NCBI GenBank assembly: GCA_017993715.1
Contig: JAGOME010000033.1
Span: 1 to 47,600 of the forward strand
Reading direction: 5' to 3'
DNA length: 47,600 nucleotides
DNA from: Phycicoccus sp.
Lineage (GTDB): Bacteria; Actinomycetota; Actinomycetes; Actinomycetales; Dermatophilaceae
The notes under the pieces are model-generated. The model saw only the letters and a list, made by a program, of their open reading frames with translations. It was not told the DNA's origin and did not search any database. Shown one piece after another: positions 34,940-43,871 of the stretch. The number at the start of each line of letters is the position of its first letter. The stretch's first letter is position 1. Made by a program: the position numbers and the translations under genes.

Positions 34940-35938
34940 TCAGTCGATCGTCGCGAGGATCTCCAGGGTCCGCACCCGCGTCTGAAGACTGCCGGCGGGA
35001 TTGGTCACCATCAGCTCGTCCGCGCCGGTGCGCTCGCGGAAGGCATGCAGGTACATGCCGACCGCATCGGCGTCGCCGACCGCGCTGTAGGTGACCATGT
35101 GCGCTGCCTGCGCACCCAGCGGTGTCTCCATGAGGACATCGAGCAAGGCATCGTCGATCTCCTGGCCCTTGAGCTGGGGTGCCCGGGATGCGAGGGCTCG
35201 GACGCGGGCCCGCAGGACCTTGTCGGCGGCGACGTCGGCCTCGTCTTGGGTGTCGGCGGCGACGACGTTGAGGGCGGCGACAGCATACGGTGCCTGAAGC
35301 TGCTCCGACGGGCGGAACTCGGCCCGATAGACCTGCATCGCCGCGTCGAGGGCATCGGGGGCGAAGTGACTGGCGAACGCGTAGGGCAGCCCGAATGCCG
35401 CCGCGAGCCGGGCGCCGAAGAGGGAGGACCCGAGGATCCACACCGGTACCCGCGTGCCGAGGCCGGGGTAGGCATTGACGCCCAGCCCACCCCCCTCGCC
35501 CAAGTAGCCCTGGAGCTCGCGGATGTCCTGAGGGAAATCTTCGGACGCGCCCTGGTCGCGCCGCAGGGCCCCCAGGGTCACCTGATCGGTGCCCGGGGCA
35601 CGGCCCACACCGAGGTCGACGCGGTCGGGGTAGAGCTCGGCGAGGGTGCCGAACTGCTCGGCGACGACCAACGGAGCATGGTTGGGGAGCATGACCCCGC
35701 CCGAGCCGACCCGGATGCGCCCGGTGGCCGCGAGCACCTGGCCGACGAGGACCGAGGTCGCCGCTGAGGCGATCGTCGGCATGTTGTGATGCTCGGCGAA
35801 CCAGACCCGCTCGAACCGGGCGAGCCGGTCGGCGACCTGGGCCAACTCGATGCTGTTGCGCAAGGCCTGGCCGATCGGCTCACCGCGCGCGACGATGGCG
35901 AGATCAAGCAGGGACAGGCGCAGGCGACCGGTGCTCAC
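34940..35938 (-). CDS. LLM-class flavin-dependent oxidoreductase
   Basis: The 332-residue protein is a bacterial-luciferase-like monooxygenase of the single-domain type: N-terminal [13 protein letters not shown], the barrel strand [40 protein letters not shown] in parts, and [13 protein letters not shown], which are hallmarks of the MsnO8/YhbW-type subgroup. It would use reduced flavin delivered by a partner; the substrate is unknown. The start is a GTG with the minus-strand -10 TACCGT (35945-35950) 6 nt upstream. It lies back to back with ispH. Confidence 0.88.
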   Translation of the reverse strand: MSTGRLRLSLLDLAIVARGEPIGQALRNSIELAQVADRLARFERVWFAEHHNMPTIASAATSVLVGQVLAATGRIRVGSGGVMLPNHAPLVVAEQFGTLAELYPDRVDLGVGRAPGTDQVTLGALRRDQGASEDFPQDIRELQGYLGEGGGLGVNAYPGLGTRVPVWILGSSLFGARLAAAFGLPYAFASHFAPDALDAAMQVYRAEFRPSEQLQAPYAVAALNVVAADTQDEADVAADKVLRARVRALASRAPQLKGQEIDDALLDVLMETPLGAQAAHMVTYSAVGDADAVGMYLHAFRERTGADELMVTNPAGSLQTRVRTLEILATID

Positions 35939-35944
35939 CGTTCC

Positions 35945-35950
35945 ACGGTA
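35945..35950 (-). promoter_or_regulatory. -10 element of the LLM oxidoreductase gene
   Basis: TACCGT (minus strand) ends 6 nt before the GTG, the leaderless spacing. Confidence 0.4.
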
Positions 35951-36061
35951 TGTCAGCGTGGTGTCGCGGCTGCAGGGTCCTCAGGCATCTGGAGCGACGG
36001 CCACCCAGGCCGCCAGGTTGGTGCGCATCGTCGCCGAACCGGACCCGGCTCGCCTGGCACG

Positions 36062-36067
36062 TACCCT
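36062..36067 (+). promoter_or_regulatory. -10 element of ispH
   Basis: TACCCT ends 7 nt before the ATG. The GGAGG in between is only 1 nt from the ATG, too near to act as a Shine-Dalgarno, so a leaderless mRNA is the better explanation. Confidence 0.45.
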
Positions 36068-36074
36068 TGGAGGC

Positions 36075-37094
36075 ATGTCGGAGAACGCCAAGCGAGTCCT
36101 GCTGGCCGCCCCTCGAGGCTATTGCGCGGGGGTTGATCGGGCCGTGGTGACGGTCGAGAAGGCGCTGGAGCTCTATGGGCCTCCCGTGTACGTCCGCAAG
36201 GAGATCGTCCACAACAAGCATGTCGTGACGACTCTGGAGAAGCGCGGAGCGATCTTCGTCGACGAGACGCAGGAGGTCCCTGAGGGCGCGACAGTCATCT
36301 TCTCGGCCCACGGCGTCGCGCCGGTCGTGCACGAGGAGGCGGCGGATCGGCAATTGAAGACCATCGACGCCACCTGCCCCTTGGTGACCAAGGTCCATCG
36401 TGAGGCGGTGCGCTTCGCCAAAGAGGAGTACGACATCCTCCTGATCGGTCATGAGGGACACGAAGAGGTCATCGGCACCTCCGGTGAGGCGCCGGAGCAC
36501 ATCACCCTCGTCGACGGCCCCGAGGACGTCGACGAGCTGTCGGTCCGGGACCCCGAGAAGGTCGTCTGGCTCTCCCAGACCACCTTGTCGGTGGACGAGA
36601 CCATGGAGACCGTGCGGCGCCTGCGCGAGAAGTTCCCGCTGCTTCAGGACCCGCCCAGCGACGACATCTGCTACGCCACCCAGAACCGCCAGTTGGCGGT
36701 CAAGCAGATGGCGGCCGATACCGATCTGATGATCGTCGTCGGATCGCGCAACTCGTCCAACTCGGTGCGCCTCGTTGAGGTCGCCCTCGAACACGGCGCC
36801 CGAGCGGGGCATCTGGTCGACTACGCGGAGGAGATCGACCCGAGCTGGCTCGACGGCGTGGCCACGGTCGGGGTGACCTCGGGTGCTTCAGTGCCAGAGA
36901 TCCTGGTTCGTGACGTGTTGGACTTCCTCGCCCAGCGTGGCTATGACGATGTCCGGCCGGTGATCGCCGCCGAGGAGTCGCTGACCTTTGCCCTGCCCAA
37001 CGAGATCCGTCGCGACCTCAAGGCTGCCGGACTCTCGGACAAGATGACCCATGATGCGAGTTTCGCGACTGTGGCGGCGGACTCCCTGCACTGA
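36075..37094 (+). CDS. ispH: 4-hydroxy-3-methylbut-2-enyl diphosphate reductase
   Basis: IspH catalyses the last step of the MEP pathway, making IPP and DMAPP with a 4Fe-4S cluster. The 339-residue protein has the three cluster cysteines in [13 protein letters not shown] (Cys17), [11 protein letters not shown] and [11 protein letters not shown], and the substrate contacts in [18 protein letters not shown], and [13 protein letters not shown]. The C-terminus with [12 protein letters not shown] is complete. The ATG at 36075 gives the canonical N-terminus; sequence upstream in frame is not conserved. Its presence shows that the organism makes isoprenoids by the MEP route. The GNAT gene follows closely. 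Confidence 0.97.
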   Translation: MSENAKRVLLAAPRGYCAGVDRAVVTVEKALELYGPPVYVRKEIVHNKHVVTTLEKRGAIFVDETQEVPEGATVIFSAHGVAPVVHEEAADRQLKTIDATCPLVTKVHREAVRFAKEEYDILLIGHEGHEEVIGTSGEAPEHITLVDGPEDVDELSVRDPEKVVWLSQTTLSVDETMETVRRLREKFPLLQDPPSDDICYATQNRQLAVKQMAADTDLMIVVGSRNSSNSVRLVEVALEHGARAGHLVDYAEEIDPSWLDGVATVGVTSGASVPEILVRDVLDFLAQRGYDDVRPVIAAEESLTFALPNEIRRDLKAAGLSDKMTHDASFATVAADSLH

Positions 37095-37132
37095 TCGGCG
37101 TCCGTGCGTCGGACACAGGAATGAGAGATGCC

Positions 37133-37720
37133 ATGAGCGAGGGCTTGGGCCAGGGGTCGATAGCGGTCACCACGGTGCTGACCAGCGGCGACCTCGCCGA
37201 GCTGGGGGTCGCGGGAGTCCTGCTCGATGCGTTCAATCGCGAGTACGACGATCCCACTCCCGGCCCTGACGTGCTCGCGACGCGGCTGGCTGCATTGCTG
37301 GCGGCGGGGGACACCGATGTCCTCCTCGTGAGGCCGGCCGTCAGGGTCTCGGGCGGCGTAGGCGACTCAGCCGACTCCGGGAACGACGCGGGGACTGGGG
37401 CGACGTGGTCAGGGGTCGCTGTTCTGCGCTACCGGGCCTCGCTGTGGACTCCGGCGCGGGAGGCGACGTTGGCCGAGTTGTATGTGACGCCGCGGCTGCG
37501 AGGGCAAGGACTGGGTCGCCCGCTCATCACGGCAGCGATCGACCGAGCCGCCCAGCAGGGTGTGGACTACCTCGACGTCGTGACCTCGGATGACGATGTC
37601 GCAGCGTGGCGCCTCTACGAGAGCGTGGGCTTTCGGCGGACCGAAGGCGAGGAGGGTCCCCTGACCCGCTTCTACGAGCAAGATCTCGCGCCGACCGACG
37701 GCTCACACACCATCGGGTAA
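37133..37720 (+). CDS. GNAT family N-acetyltransferase
   Basis: The protein of about 195 residues has the GNAT fold: VAVLRYRASL strand, then LAELYVTPRLRGQGLGRPLITAAIDRA in which RGQGLG is the acetyl-CoA pyrophosphate loop, and YLDVVTSDDDVAAWRLYESVGFRRT with the usual Tyr near the end. A Gly/Ser/Asp-rich insertion (about residues 76-95) is unusual and probably a surface loop. The substrate is unknown. Two ATG codons 12 bp apart compete; the second is chosen because GAGAG lies 5 nt before it. It starts about 40 bp after ispH and may be cotranscribed. Confidence 0.82.
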   Translation: MSEGLGQGSIAVTTVLTSGDLAELGVAGVLLDAFNREYDDPTPGPDVLATRLAALLAAGDTDVLLVRPAVRVSGGVGDSADSGNDAGTGATWSGVAVLRYRASLWTPAREATLAELYVTPRLRGQGLGRPLITAAIDRAAQQGVDYLDVVTSDDDVAAWRLYESVGFRRTEGEEGPLTRFYEQDLAPTDGSHTIG

Positions 37721-37767
37721 CCCACAGGTCGAGCCCCCGCGAACCTCCTCGTCCGGCTGGTTCGGCG

Positions 37768-38961
37768 TCATTGGGCCTGGCGGCGGTCCGGCTCGGCTCG
37801 CGTGTCCGGGAGGTCGAGGAGGAGCTGAGGGCGGGCCTCTGACTCGGTCGCGGCGTCGATGAGCTCCATCGCCGTCAGCGGGCGGGGACCGGCCTCGAGG
37901 GTCGGCACGGGGTCCAGCGCGTCGGTCACCAGGCCGAGGTCCGACATCCGGCGCGCCGTCACCAGGACTCGCGACTCCAAGGCCCCGACCATGGCGTTGT
38001 AGGCCTCGACACTGCTTTGCAGGCTGCGTCCCACCTTGGCCGTGTGGGCTCCGAGGGTCCCCAGCCGGTGATGGAGCTCTCGGCCCAGGGTCATCAGCTC
38101 CTGCGCGCTCGCCGAGAGCGCGTCCTGTTGCCAGGTGAAGGCCACGGTGCGCAGGAGAGCGAGCAAGGAGCCGGGGCCGACCAGGACCACCCGCCGGGCC
38201 AGCGCCCGCTCGTGCAAGCTCGGCCGGGCCGCGAGGGCGGCGCCGAGCATGGCATCGGTCGGGACAAACGCGACGACCATCTCGGGGGTGGTGGCGAAGG
38301 CCGACCAGTACTCCTTGGCCGCCAGTGCATCGACGTGGCGCTGCAGGCCGGCCGCGTGGGCCTGGAGCAGCTCGGCCCGGGTGTCGTCGTCGAGGTCATC
38401 GGCCTGAGCATCGAGGAAGGCGGACATCGGGGCCTTGGCGTCGATGACGAGCACCTTGTCGCCCGGCAGCCGCACCACCACATCAGGGCGGACCAGCCGC
38501 TCGTGCATGCCGACCGCCTGGACCTGCTCGTCGAGGTCGCAGCGGGCGAGCATGCCGCTGGCCTCGAGCACCCGCCGCAACTGCACCTCGCCCCAGGCTC
38601 CGCGCACCGAGGACGACCGCAGCGATCCGGCTAAGGACGCCGTCTCGCGAGCCAGGGACTGGGTCTCGTCCTCGACGCGCGCCATCACAGCGCGCAGCGA
38701 GCCGAACTGCTGCACGCGGTCGCGTTCGAGCGTGGCGACCTGGCCCTCGACACGCCGCAACGCATCCTTGAGCGGCGCTAGGAGGGCCGCCGTCTCGAGG
38801 TCCTCTCCCAAGGAGGTCTCCAGGTCGAGGACTCGCTCCCGCAGGAGGTCCCGCTCGACGGTGACGGCGACGGAGCGCGCCACGAACACCAGGCGCGTCA
38901 GGCCGTAAGCACCGCCCGCGCCGGCCACCAGACCCACCAGGAGCCACATCCACGTCTGCAT
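37768..38961 (-). CDS. rmuC: DNA recombination protein RmuC homologue
   Basis: RmuC limits inversions between short inverted repeats and has a PD-(D/E)XK-type nuclease domain. The 397-residue protein has an N-terminal membrane helix (WLLVGLVAGAGGAYGLTRL), a long coiled coil (about residues 35-115) and the RmuC domain with VRGAWGEVQLRRVLEASGML, VVVRLPGDKVLVIDAKAPM in parts, and VAFVPTDAMLGAAL. The ATG at 38961 gives the hydrophobic N-terminus; a longer open frame upstream overlaps the divergent serine hydrolase gene and has no family sequence. In many actinobacteria rmuC lies near ychF and xseA, as here. Confidence 0.92.
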   Translation of the reverse strand: MQTWMWLLVGLVAGAGGAYGLTRLVFVARSVAVTVERDLLRERVLDLETSLGEDLETAALLAPLKDALRRVEGQVATLERDRVQQFGSLRAVMARVEDETQSLARETASLAGSLRSSSVRGAWGEVQLRRVLEASGMLARCDLDEQVQAVGMHERLVRPDVVVRLPGDKVLVIDAKAPMSAFLDAQADDLDDDTRAELLQAHAAGLQRHVDALAAKEYWSAFATTPEMVVAFVPTDAMLGAALAARPSLHERALARRVVLVGPGSLLALLRTVAFTWQQDALSASAQELMTLGRELHHRLGTLGAHTAKVGRSLQSSVEAYNAMVGALESRVLVTARRMSDLGLVTDALDPVPTLEAGPRPLTAMELIDAATESEARPQLLLDLPDTRAEPDRRQAQ

Positions 38962-39069
38962 GGCCCGGACTGTGCCACGCAGCACCGACAGCCTCCTGCT
39001 CTCCGACGGGGTGGCGCCCACGATCGGAGACGCCGGGAACGGCGCTGCGCACCGATCCGTTCCGCCTGT

Positions 39070-40032
39070 ATGGCCTCCCTCGACACGCTTCATAGCGACG
39101 TCGCGCGCCGACTGGGGGCGCGCCACCGCCGATGGGTCGCGGTTCGCGTGACCGCCGACAAGACCGAGGTGGTCACCGAAGGCATCGAGCCGTCGGACGA
39201 TGTCGAGATCGGCTCGATGAGCAAGCCCCTGACGGGACAGCTCTATGTCGAGGCCCTCTCGCGGGGTGAAATCACGCCCGAGACGGTGCTGGCCGACCTG
39301 CTCCCGCTGGAGGGCTCGTCCGCTGGTGCCATCACGCTGGCCAGCCTGGCGACCCACACGTCGGGGCTGCCCCGACTGGCCTCGCAGACGGGGACCCTGG
39401 CTGCGACATGGGCCCTCTGGCGTCATGGGATCAACCCGTACGGCGCCGATCTGGAGACGTTGATTCAGCGCGCAGCCCTCACCACTGTCGGACGCCCGCG
39501 CCCGAGCTACTCCAATCTCGGCTTCATGCTCCTCGGGCATGCCGTCGCCGCCGCGGCCGGGACCACGTATGCCGCGCTGGTTGCGGATCGTCTGGTGACC
39601 CCACTTGGCCTGGCCGACACCTTCGTCCCGGCCGGCCCGGATGACCTACGACCGCAGTCGATCGTGGGGACCAACTCGCGGGGGCGCTCCGTCGAACCGT
39701 GGACCGGTGTCGACCTCGGCCCCGCGGGCGGCATTCGGATGAGTGCCAACGACCTGGCGGCATTCCTGAATGCCGTGCTCGCCGGCACCGCGCCCGGTCT
39801 GGCGGCCCTGGACCCGGTGCGCCAGTTCGGTGGGCGCGCCAACCGGATCGGTGCAGGCTGGATGACCTTGCAGAGCAAGACGGGCGAGGTGACCTGGCAC
39901 AACGGTGGGACCGGGGGTTTCCGCAGCATCATGACGCTGGACCGGGCGCGGTACCGGGGGGTTGGCATCGTCTCGGCCACGTCCCGCTCGGTGGATCAGG
40001 CGGGCTTCGACTTCATCCGGCCGGCGTCTTGA
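39070..40032 (+). CDS. Serine hydrolase of the beta-lactamase class C / DD-peptidase fold
   Basis: The 320-residue protein has all three motifs of the penicillin-recognising fold: S49-x-x-K52 in GSMSKPL, Y147-S-N149 in PSYSNLGF and H277-N-G279 in TWHNGGTGGF. This is the EstB/class C arrangement with HxG replacing KTG, typical of esterases and D-aminopeptidases rather than true beta-lactamases. There is no signal peptide or membrane helix, so it would act in the cytoplasm. The ATG is chosen as the first in frame; no convincing Shine-Dalgarno or -10 is seen. It contains an inverted GAATGCCG pair (39758-39775) in which both copies fall in codons for AAFLNAV. Substrate unknown. Confidence 0.87.
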   Translation: MASLDTLHSDVARRLGARHRRWVAVRVTADKTEVVTEGIEPSDDVEIGSMSKPLTGQLYVEALSRGEITPETVLADLLPLEGSSAGAITLASLATHTSGLPRLASQTGTLAATWALWRHGINPYGADLETLIQRAALTTVGRPRPSYSNLGFMLLGHAVAAAAGTTYAALVADRLVTPLGLADTFVPAGPDDLRPQSIVGTNSRGRSVEPWTGVDLGPAGGIRMSANDLAAFLNAVLAGTAPGLAALDPVRQFGGRANRIGAGWMTLQSKTGEVTWHNGGTGGFRSIMTLDRARYRGVGIVSATSRSVDQAGFDFIRPAS

Positions 40033-40038
40033 CCGTCG

Positions 40039-40638
40039 TCAGCCACTGTGCACGACAAGGAATGCCGCGAGGCCAAACATCGTCACGCCGATAACGGTGT
40101 CGAGGATCTGCCAGGTCCGGGGCCGCGCAAACACGGTGGAGAGGGACCGGGCGCCGAACCCCAACAACGAGAACCAGAGGATGGAGCTCAGCCCGGCGCC
40201 CGCGGCATACGCCCAACGCCCCGAACCCTGGGCCGCGGCGAGGTTGCCGAGCATGAGGACTGTGTCGAGGTAGACGTGCGGGTTGAGGAAGGTGAGCGCG
40301 AGCGTGGTGGCCACCAGGCTGCCGCCGGAGCGTGGCGGACCCTCGGTCAGGCCTCCGGGGTTGCGTGCCGACCGCAGGGAGCGAATGCCGAACCAGACGA
40401 GGTATGCCGCGCCGAGCCAGACGAGCCCGCGCAGGAGGTCAGGGTGGGCCGAGACCAGAGCCCCCATGCCTGCTGTCCCGGCGACGATCAGCGCCACATC
40501 CGAGAGCGCGCAGAGGGCCACCACCAGACCGGTCCGATCGCGAGCCAGGCCTTGCCGGAGCACCCAGGCGTTCTGGGCGCCGATCGCGACGATGAGGCCG
40601 AGGCCGGTGAGCATTCCGGCGAAGACGGTGGTGTGCAT
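40039..40638 (-). CDS. argO: LysE/ArgO-family amino acid exporter
   Basis: The 199-residue protein has six predicted membrane helices and the LysE signature GLIVAIGAQNAWVLRQGL near the N-terminus, then LTFLNPHVYLDTVLMLG around helix 4, as in ArgO and LysE that export arginine or lysine. The ATG at 40638 begins directly before the first helix. It is divergent from an ArgP/LysG-type regulator across a 91-bp spacer, the classic exporter-regulator pair, so export is probably induced by intracellular basic amino acids. Which of the two is preferred cannot be read from the sequence. Confidence 0.93.
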   Translation of the reverse strand: MHTTVFAGMLTGLGLIVAIGAQNAWVLRQGLARDRTGLVVALCALSDVALIVAGTAGMGALVSAHPDLLRGLVWLGAAYLVWFGIRSLRSARNPGGLTEGPPRSGGSLVATTLALTFLNPHVYLDTVLMLGNLAAAQGSGRWAYAAGAGLSSILWFSLLGFGARSLSTVFARPRTWQILDTVIGVTMFGLAAFLVVHSG

Positions 40639-40683
40639 GACCAGAACGTTAAGGAGCGGGAGCACCTGTAGACCAGCGAAAGA

Positions 40684-40697
40684 ATCTTCATCAAGAT
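40684..40697. promoter_or_regulatory. Palindrome in the argO-argP spacer
   Basis: ATCTTCATCAAGAT has perfect 5-bp arms around 4 nt and lies midway between the divergent genes. It is the best candidate for the LysR-type regulator box (T-N11-A-like). Confidence 0.5.
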
Positions 40698-40716
40698 AAG
40701 TACTGCTTCATCGCGC

Positions 40717-40722
40717 TACGCT
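40717..40722 (+). promoter_or_regulatory. -10 element of argP
   Basis: TACGCT ends 7 nt before the ATG, the leaderless spacing. Confidence 0.45.
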
Positions 40723-40729
40723 CGGCTGC

Positions 40730-41605
40730 ATGGATCACGAGCAGCTGCGCACCCTGGTCGCGGTGGTGGACGAAGGCAGCTTCGAGGCAGCGGCGACGGC
40801 ACTGGCGATCACTCCCTCTGCCGTGAGCCAGCGGGTCAAATCCTTGGAGTCCGGCGTCGGGCATCTCCTCGTGCGGCGAGAGACGCCCCCGGTGCCGACC
40901 CATGCCGGGGAGGTGCTGCTGCGCCTGGCCCGCGAGCAGGAGCTGTTGCATCGGGAGGCACGGGCGGCCCTGGGGCAGAGCGCAATCGGACCATCCGTCC
41001 TCACCCTGGCTGTCAATGCCGACAGCCTGGCGACCTGGTTCGGGGAGGTCATCGAGGAGCTGGCCACCTGGGACGGCGTGACCGTGCGGCTGCGGGTCGA
41101 TGATCAGGACCACACGAGAGAGCTGCTGCGATCGGGGGCCGTCCTTGGTGCCGTGACGGCCGAGGTGCAGCCGGTCTCTGGGTGCCGCGCCGTGCCACTG
41201 GGGTCGATGCGGTACCTTCCGTGCGCGGCGCCGGAGTTGGTCGATCGCTACCGGCGGGGCCGCCGGTTGGACTGGGACCGACTCCCGGTGCTGCGGTTCA
41301 ACGCGCGCGACGATCTGCAGGCGGCATTCCTACGTCGGAACGGCCACGTCGGGGGCGTCGTGCACGAGATTCCCGGCTCCGATCCGTTCGTCTGCGCCAT
41401 CCTGGCCGGGCTCGGCTGGGGCCTCATTCCGCAGGAGCAGCTGGCCGATCACCTCACGACGGGGCGGCTCGTCCGTCTGAGTCGTGAGCATGTCGATATC
41501 CCGCTCCATTGGCAGGCCTGGTCGGCGCGCTCGGACCTCCTTACTCGGCTCGCGGACACGGTCACCGCCACCGCGCGCCGGCATCTGGGCTCGCCTCACC
41601 CATGA
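40730..41605 (+). CDS. argP: LysR-type regulator of the ArgP/LysG family
   Basis: The 291-residue protein has the LysR N-terminal helix-turn-helix (LRTLVAVVDEGSFEAAATAL, then TPSAVSQRVKSLE) and a C-terminal effector domain. It begins MDHEQLRTL as ArgP (IciA) and LysG do, and the RFNARDDLQAAFLRR and GLGWGLIPQEQL segments are typical of that subgroup. These proteins sense lysine and arginine and activate the divergent exporter gene. The adjacent argO supports this assignment. The ATG is placed 7 nt after a -10 element. Confidence 0.93.
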   Translation: MDHEQLRTLVAVVDEGSFEAAATALAITPSAVSQRVKSLESGVGHLLVRRETPPVPTHAGEVLLRLAREQELLHREARAALGQSAIGPSVLTLAVNADSLATWFGEVIEELATWDGVTVRLRVDDQDHTRELLRSGAVLGAVTAEVQPVSGCRAVPLGSMRYLPCAAPELVDRYRRGRRLDWDRLPVLRFNARDDLQAAFLRRNGHVGGVVHEIPGSDPFVCAILAGLGWGLIPQEQLADHLTTGRLVRLSREHVDIPLHWQAWSARSDLLTRLADTVTATARRHLGSPHP

Positions 41606-41675
41606 CCACGGTCACGGGTCGGGGCGCGAGGATCGTGACTTTCGGCCGCTGTGGTCGGGACTGGGGAGCGATGTG

Positions 41676-42635
41676 ATGCTCGTGGCCCAGCGCGAGTCTG
41701 GAGTCATGACCACGACAGCGCAGAACCCGCCGCTCCCGTCCGACAGCAACCCCATCCCTGGCTCGGCTCCGGTGTCCGCGACGGACGGGCCGTGGGTGCG
41801 CCCCGGCGCCGGATGGATCATCGCGCGCTACGTCTTGCTGGCCGGGACGATGGCGGCCGCCACCCTCGCCCCCCTGCTCGTCACCACCCCGTTCACCTCG
41901 CTGTTCGAACGGCTGATGGACCAGTGGGAGGGCTGGTACGCCGTCTACCTCGCCTTCGTCGGCATCCTTAACGCGCTCATCGCGATTGCCCTGGTGCGGG
42001 TCATCGCCCGGCGCATTGACCTCAGCACCCTGCGCCGCTGCGGCGTGATCTTCGACCGCGCGACGGCGCCGATGCTGCTCCTCGGTGTGGCCACGGCGGT
42101 TGTCCTGGGAACGGGTGCGGCATTCGGGGTGGGCGCGTTCGGACTGCTGCGGGGCGACGGGGGGACGGACGGGTACTCGACCTGGGTGTTCATCGCGACC
42201 CAGCTCATCCTCGGCCTGCTCGTGCAGGGCTTCCCGGAGGAGCTGCTCTTCCGCGGCTACCTCATGCGGCATGTACCCCTGACGATCCGCTCCGCGATCG
42301 TGCTGTCCGCCAGCCTCTTTGCCATCCTGCACCTCGTCTCCAGCGGCGGCCAGGAGAACATGTTCGAGCGCGTCCTCTACCTGGCTGGCCCGTTCGGCTT
42401 CGCACTGCTGGCGGGGGCGCTGAGCGCTCGCCTGGGCTCGCTGTGGATCGCCGTCGGCATTCATGCAGGCATGCACGTCTCCACCATGGTCAATAGCCTG
42501 CTGGGCATGGGCGAGGGGCCCGTCCTGTGGGTCGTGCAGGGCGCTCTGTACACCGTGGTCGCTGTCGTCCTCATGGTCAAGATCCCGCGCTCCCAGCCGG
42601 CGAGCACCCTGCAGTACGGGGCAGCGGCGCGCTGA
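41676..42635 (+). CDS. CPBP family intramembrane metalloprotease
   Basis: The protein of about 319 residues has eight or so membrane segments and the CPBP (Abi, CAAX prenyl protease 2) motifs: FPEELLFRGYLM with the EE-x3-R pair, FAILHLVSSGGQEN with the first His, and VGIHAGMHVSTM with the second His. Members of this family cleave membrane substrates; in actinobacteria their targets are mostly unknown. The first 40 residues are disordered and rich in Pro and Ser. The ATG at 41676 is preferred for GGGGAG 7 nt upstream; the ATG at 41706 is an alternative. A strong hairpin (42652-42687) follows. Confidence 0.87.
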   Translation: MLVAQRESGVMTTTAQNPPLPSDSNPIPGSAPVSATDGPWVRPGAGWIIARYVLLAGTMAAATLAPLLVTTPFTSLFERLMDQWEGWYAVYLAFVGILNALIAIALVRVIARRIDLSTLRRCGVIFDRATAPMLLLGVATAVVLGTGAAFGVGAFGLLRGDGGTDGYSTWVFIATQLILGLLVQGFPEELLFRGYLMRHVPLTIRSAIVLSASLFAILHLVSSGGQENMFERVLYLAGPFGFALLAGALSARLGSLWIAVGIHAGMHVSTMVNSLLGMGEGPVLWVVQGALYTVVAVVLMVKIPRSQPASTLQYGAAAR

Positions 42636-42651
42636 GCGCGACCGCGCCACC

Positions 42652-42687
42652 GGTGCCAGATCCGCGACCCGGCGCGGATCTGGCACC
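42652..42687. terminator. 15-bp stem hairpin after the CPBP gene
   Basis: Arms GGTGCCAGATCCGCG (42652-42666) and its perfect complement (42673-42687) close on 6 nt. It is related in sequence to the imperfect hairpin at 43993-44032, so it may be a member of a small repeat family as well as a terminator. Confidence 0.7.
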
Positions 42688-42702
42688 TGCGTGTGGTGCG
42701 GG

Positions 42703-42708
42703 TAGCCT
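42703..42708 (+). promoter_or_regulatory. -10 element of the HIT-like gene operon
   Basis: TAGCCT ends 7 nt before the ATG at 42716, the leaderless spacing. Confidence 0.45.
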
Positions 42709-42715
42709 CACGCCC

Positions 42716-43351
42716 ATGCGGCCGGAGCGGATCGAGGACTATGACGCGCGGATCACCGCCGCCCTGGGTCCCCACCGCCGGCCTGAGGCGGGTGCGGTCG
42801 AGGTGGTGACGTGGGACGTCTTCCCGTTCGAGGCTGACGGGTTGGCGGTCAAACCAGTTGACGGACTGGTGTCACAGGAGGCGCCGCGTTTCGGCGAGGA
42901 TCCGGCCGGCTGCTGGTGTGCCGAGGGGTCGCCTTGGGGCACGGTGGTGTGGAGCAATCCCGACTGGCTGCTGCTGTCGCCGACCGAGACATCGGGCTCA
43001 CCTCTGGTGCTCACGCTGGTGCCGCGGGCCCATCACGATGCCGGTCAGCTGCCGGACGCGCTGGCGCAGTCGTGGGGCCTGCTCACCACGGCGATCATGG
43101 CGGCGGCGATCATGGCGGCGGTTGAATCGCTGCCGAGCGTAGCGCGGTGCCACCTAGGTCGCTGGGGGGATGGCGGTGCCCACGCGCACTATCTCTTCCT
43201 TGCCCGCCCGGCCCGCATGCCGCAGTTGCGCGGGTCGCCGATGGTGTTGTGGGACGACTTCCTCCCGCCTGTCCCCGCGCTGGTCCGTGAGGCGAATGCC
43301 GCCGCCGTCGTGGACCGTCTCGTCGCCCGGGTGGGGGGCGAGCGTGGCTGA
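42716..43351 (+). CDS. HIT-like fold protein of unknown function
   Basis: The 211-residue protein opens with DYDARITAALGPHRRPEAG and has in its C-terminal half CHLGRWGDGGAHAHYLFLARP, whose HxH with flanking hydrophobic residues recalls the HIT superfamily active site (nucleotide hydrolases and transferases). The rest is not recognisable to me, so the family is tentative. A perfect 15-bp tandem duplication (43091-43120) encodes IMAAA-IMAAV. The gene overlaps the NUDIX gene by 8 bp, and the 36-residue membrane peptide follows that, making a compact three-gene operon. A -10 element 7 nt upstream suggests a leaderless mRNA. Confidence 0.6.
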   Translation: MRPERIEDYDARITAALGPHRRPEAGAVEVVTWDVFPFEADGLAVKPVDGLVSQEAPRFGEDPAGCWCAEGSPWGTVVWSNPDWLLLSPTETSGSPLVLTLVPRAHHDAGQLPDALAQSWGLLTTAIMAAAIMAAVESLPSVARCHLGRWGDGGAHAHYLFLARPARMPQLRGSPMVLWDDFLPPVPALVREANAAAVVDRLVARVGGERG

Positions 43352-43871
43352 TCGACCCGAGCGTCCCGACCTGTCCACCGAGGCGGGCCGGCTGGCCTTC
43401 ATCGAGTACCTCAACGGGCGGCTGCCCACCAAGCGCGTTCTGGCGCAGGGGGTTCTGCGCAACGAGCACGGCGAGGTGCTGCTCTGTGAGTTGACGTACA
43501 AGCGGGAGTGGGATCTGCCGGGCGGGGTGGTCGACCCGTTCGAGTCGCCGGCGACGTGTGTGGAGCGGGAGTTGTCGGAGGAACTCGCCTTGGAGCTGCA
43601 GGCCGGACGCCTCTTGGCCGTCAACTGGCTGCCGCCTTGGCGCGGGTGGGACGACGCGGTGTTGTACCTGTTTGACCTGGGGACGATTCACTCAGGTGAT
43701 CTCGATCCGGCGCACTTCCTGCGTCGCGAAATCCGCGACATTCATTGGCGTTCGGTCGCGGATGCCGCGGCCCATGTCGCCCCGTATGCCGCCCGCATGC
43801 TGGAGGTCGCTGCGGACGCGGAGCACACGGCATACCTAGAGAACAGCGAGCCACGGAGGGAGGTGACATGA
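43344..43871 (+). CDS. NUDIX hydrolase
   Basis: NUDIX enzymes hydrolyse nucleoside diphosphates linked to another moiety. The 175-residue protein has a full NUDIX box, GGVVDPFESPATCVERELSEE in two parts at residues 60-80, matching G-x5-E-x7-RE-L-x-EE. The C-terminal part has PWRGWDDAVLYLFDLGTI. The GTG start overlaps the end of the HIT-like gene by 8 bp, which suggests translational coupling. Substrate cannot be predicted; a link with the HIT-like protein in nucleotide clean-up is possible. Confidence 0.88.
   Translation: MADRPERPDLSTEAGRLAFIEYLNGRLPTKRVLAQGVLRNEHGEVLLCELTYKREWDLPGGVVDPFESPATCVERELSEELALELQAGRLLAVNWLPPWRGWDDAVLYLFDLGTIHSGDLDPAHFLRREIRDIHWRSVADAAAHVAPYAARMLEVAADAEHTAYLENSEPRREVT

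Noticed and set aside
33665-35767. A 700-codon open frame on the plus strand
   Set aside because: It lies antisense to xseA and the LLM gene, which have clear family motifs. Long antisense frames are expected at 70% GC, and the translation is rich in Gly, Arg and His without any domain.
39070-40032. Calling the serine hydrolase a beta-lactamase resistance gene
   Set aside because: It lacks a signal peptide, has HxG rather than KTG, and resembles esterases or aminopeptidases; resistance is not supported by the sequence.
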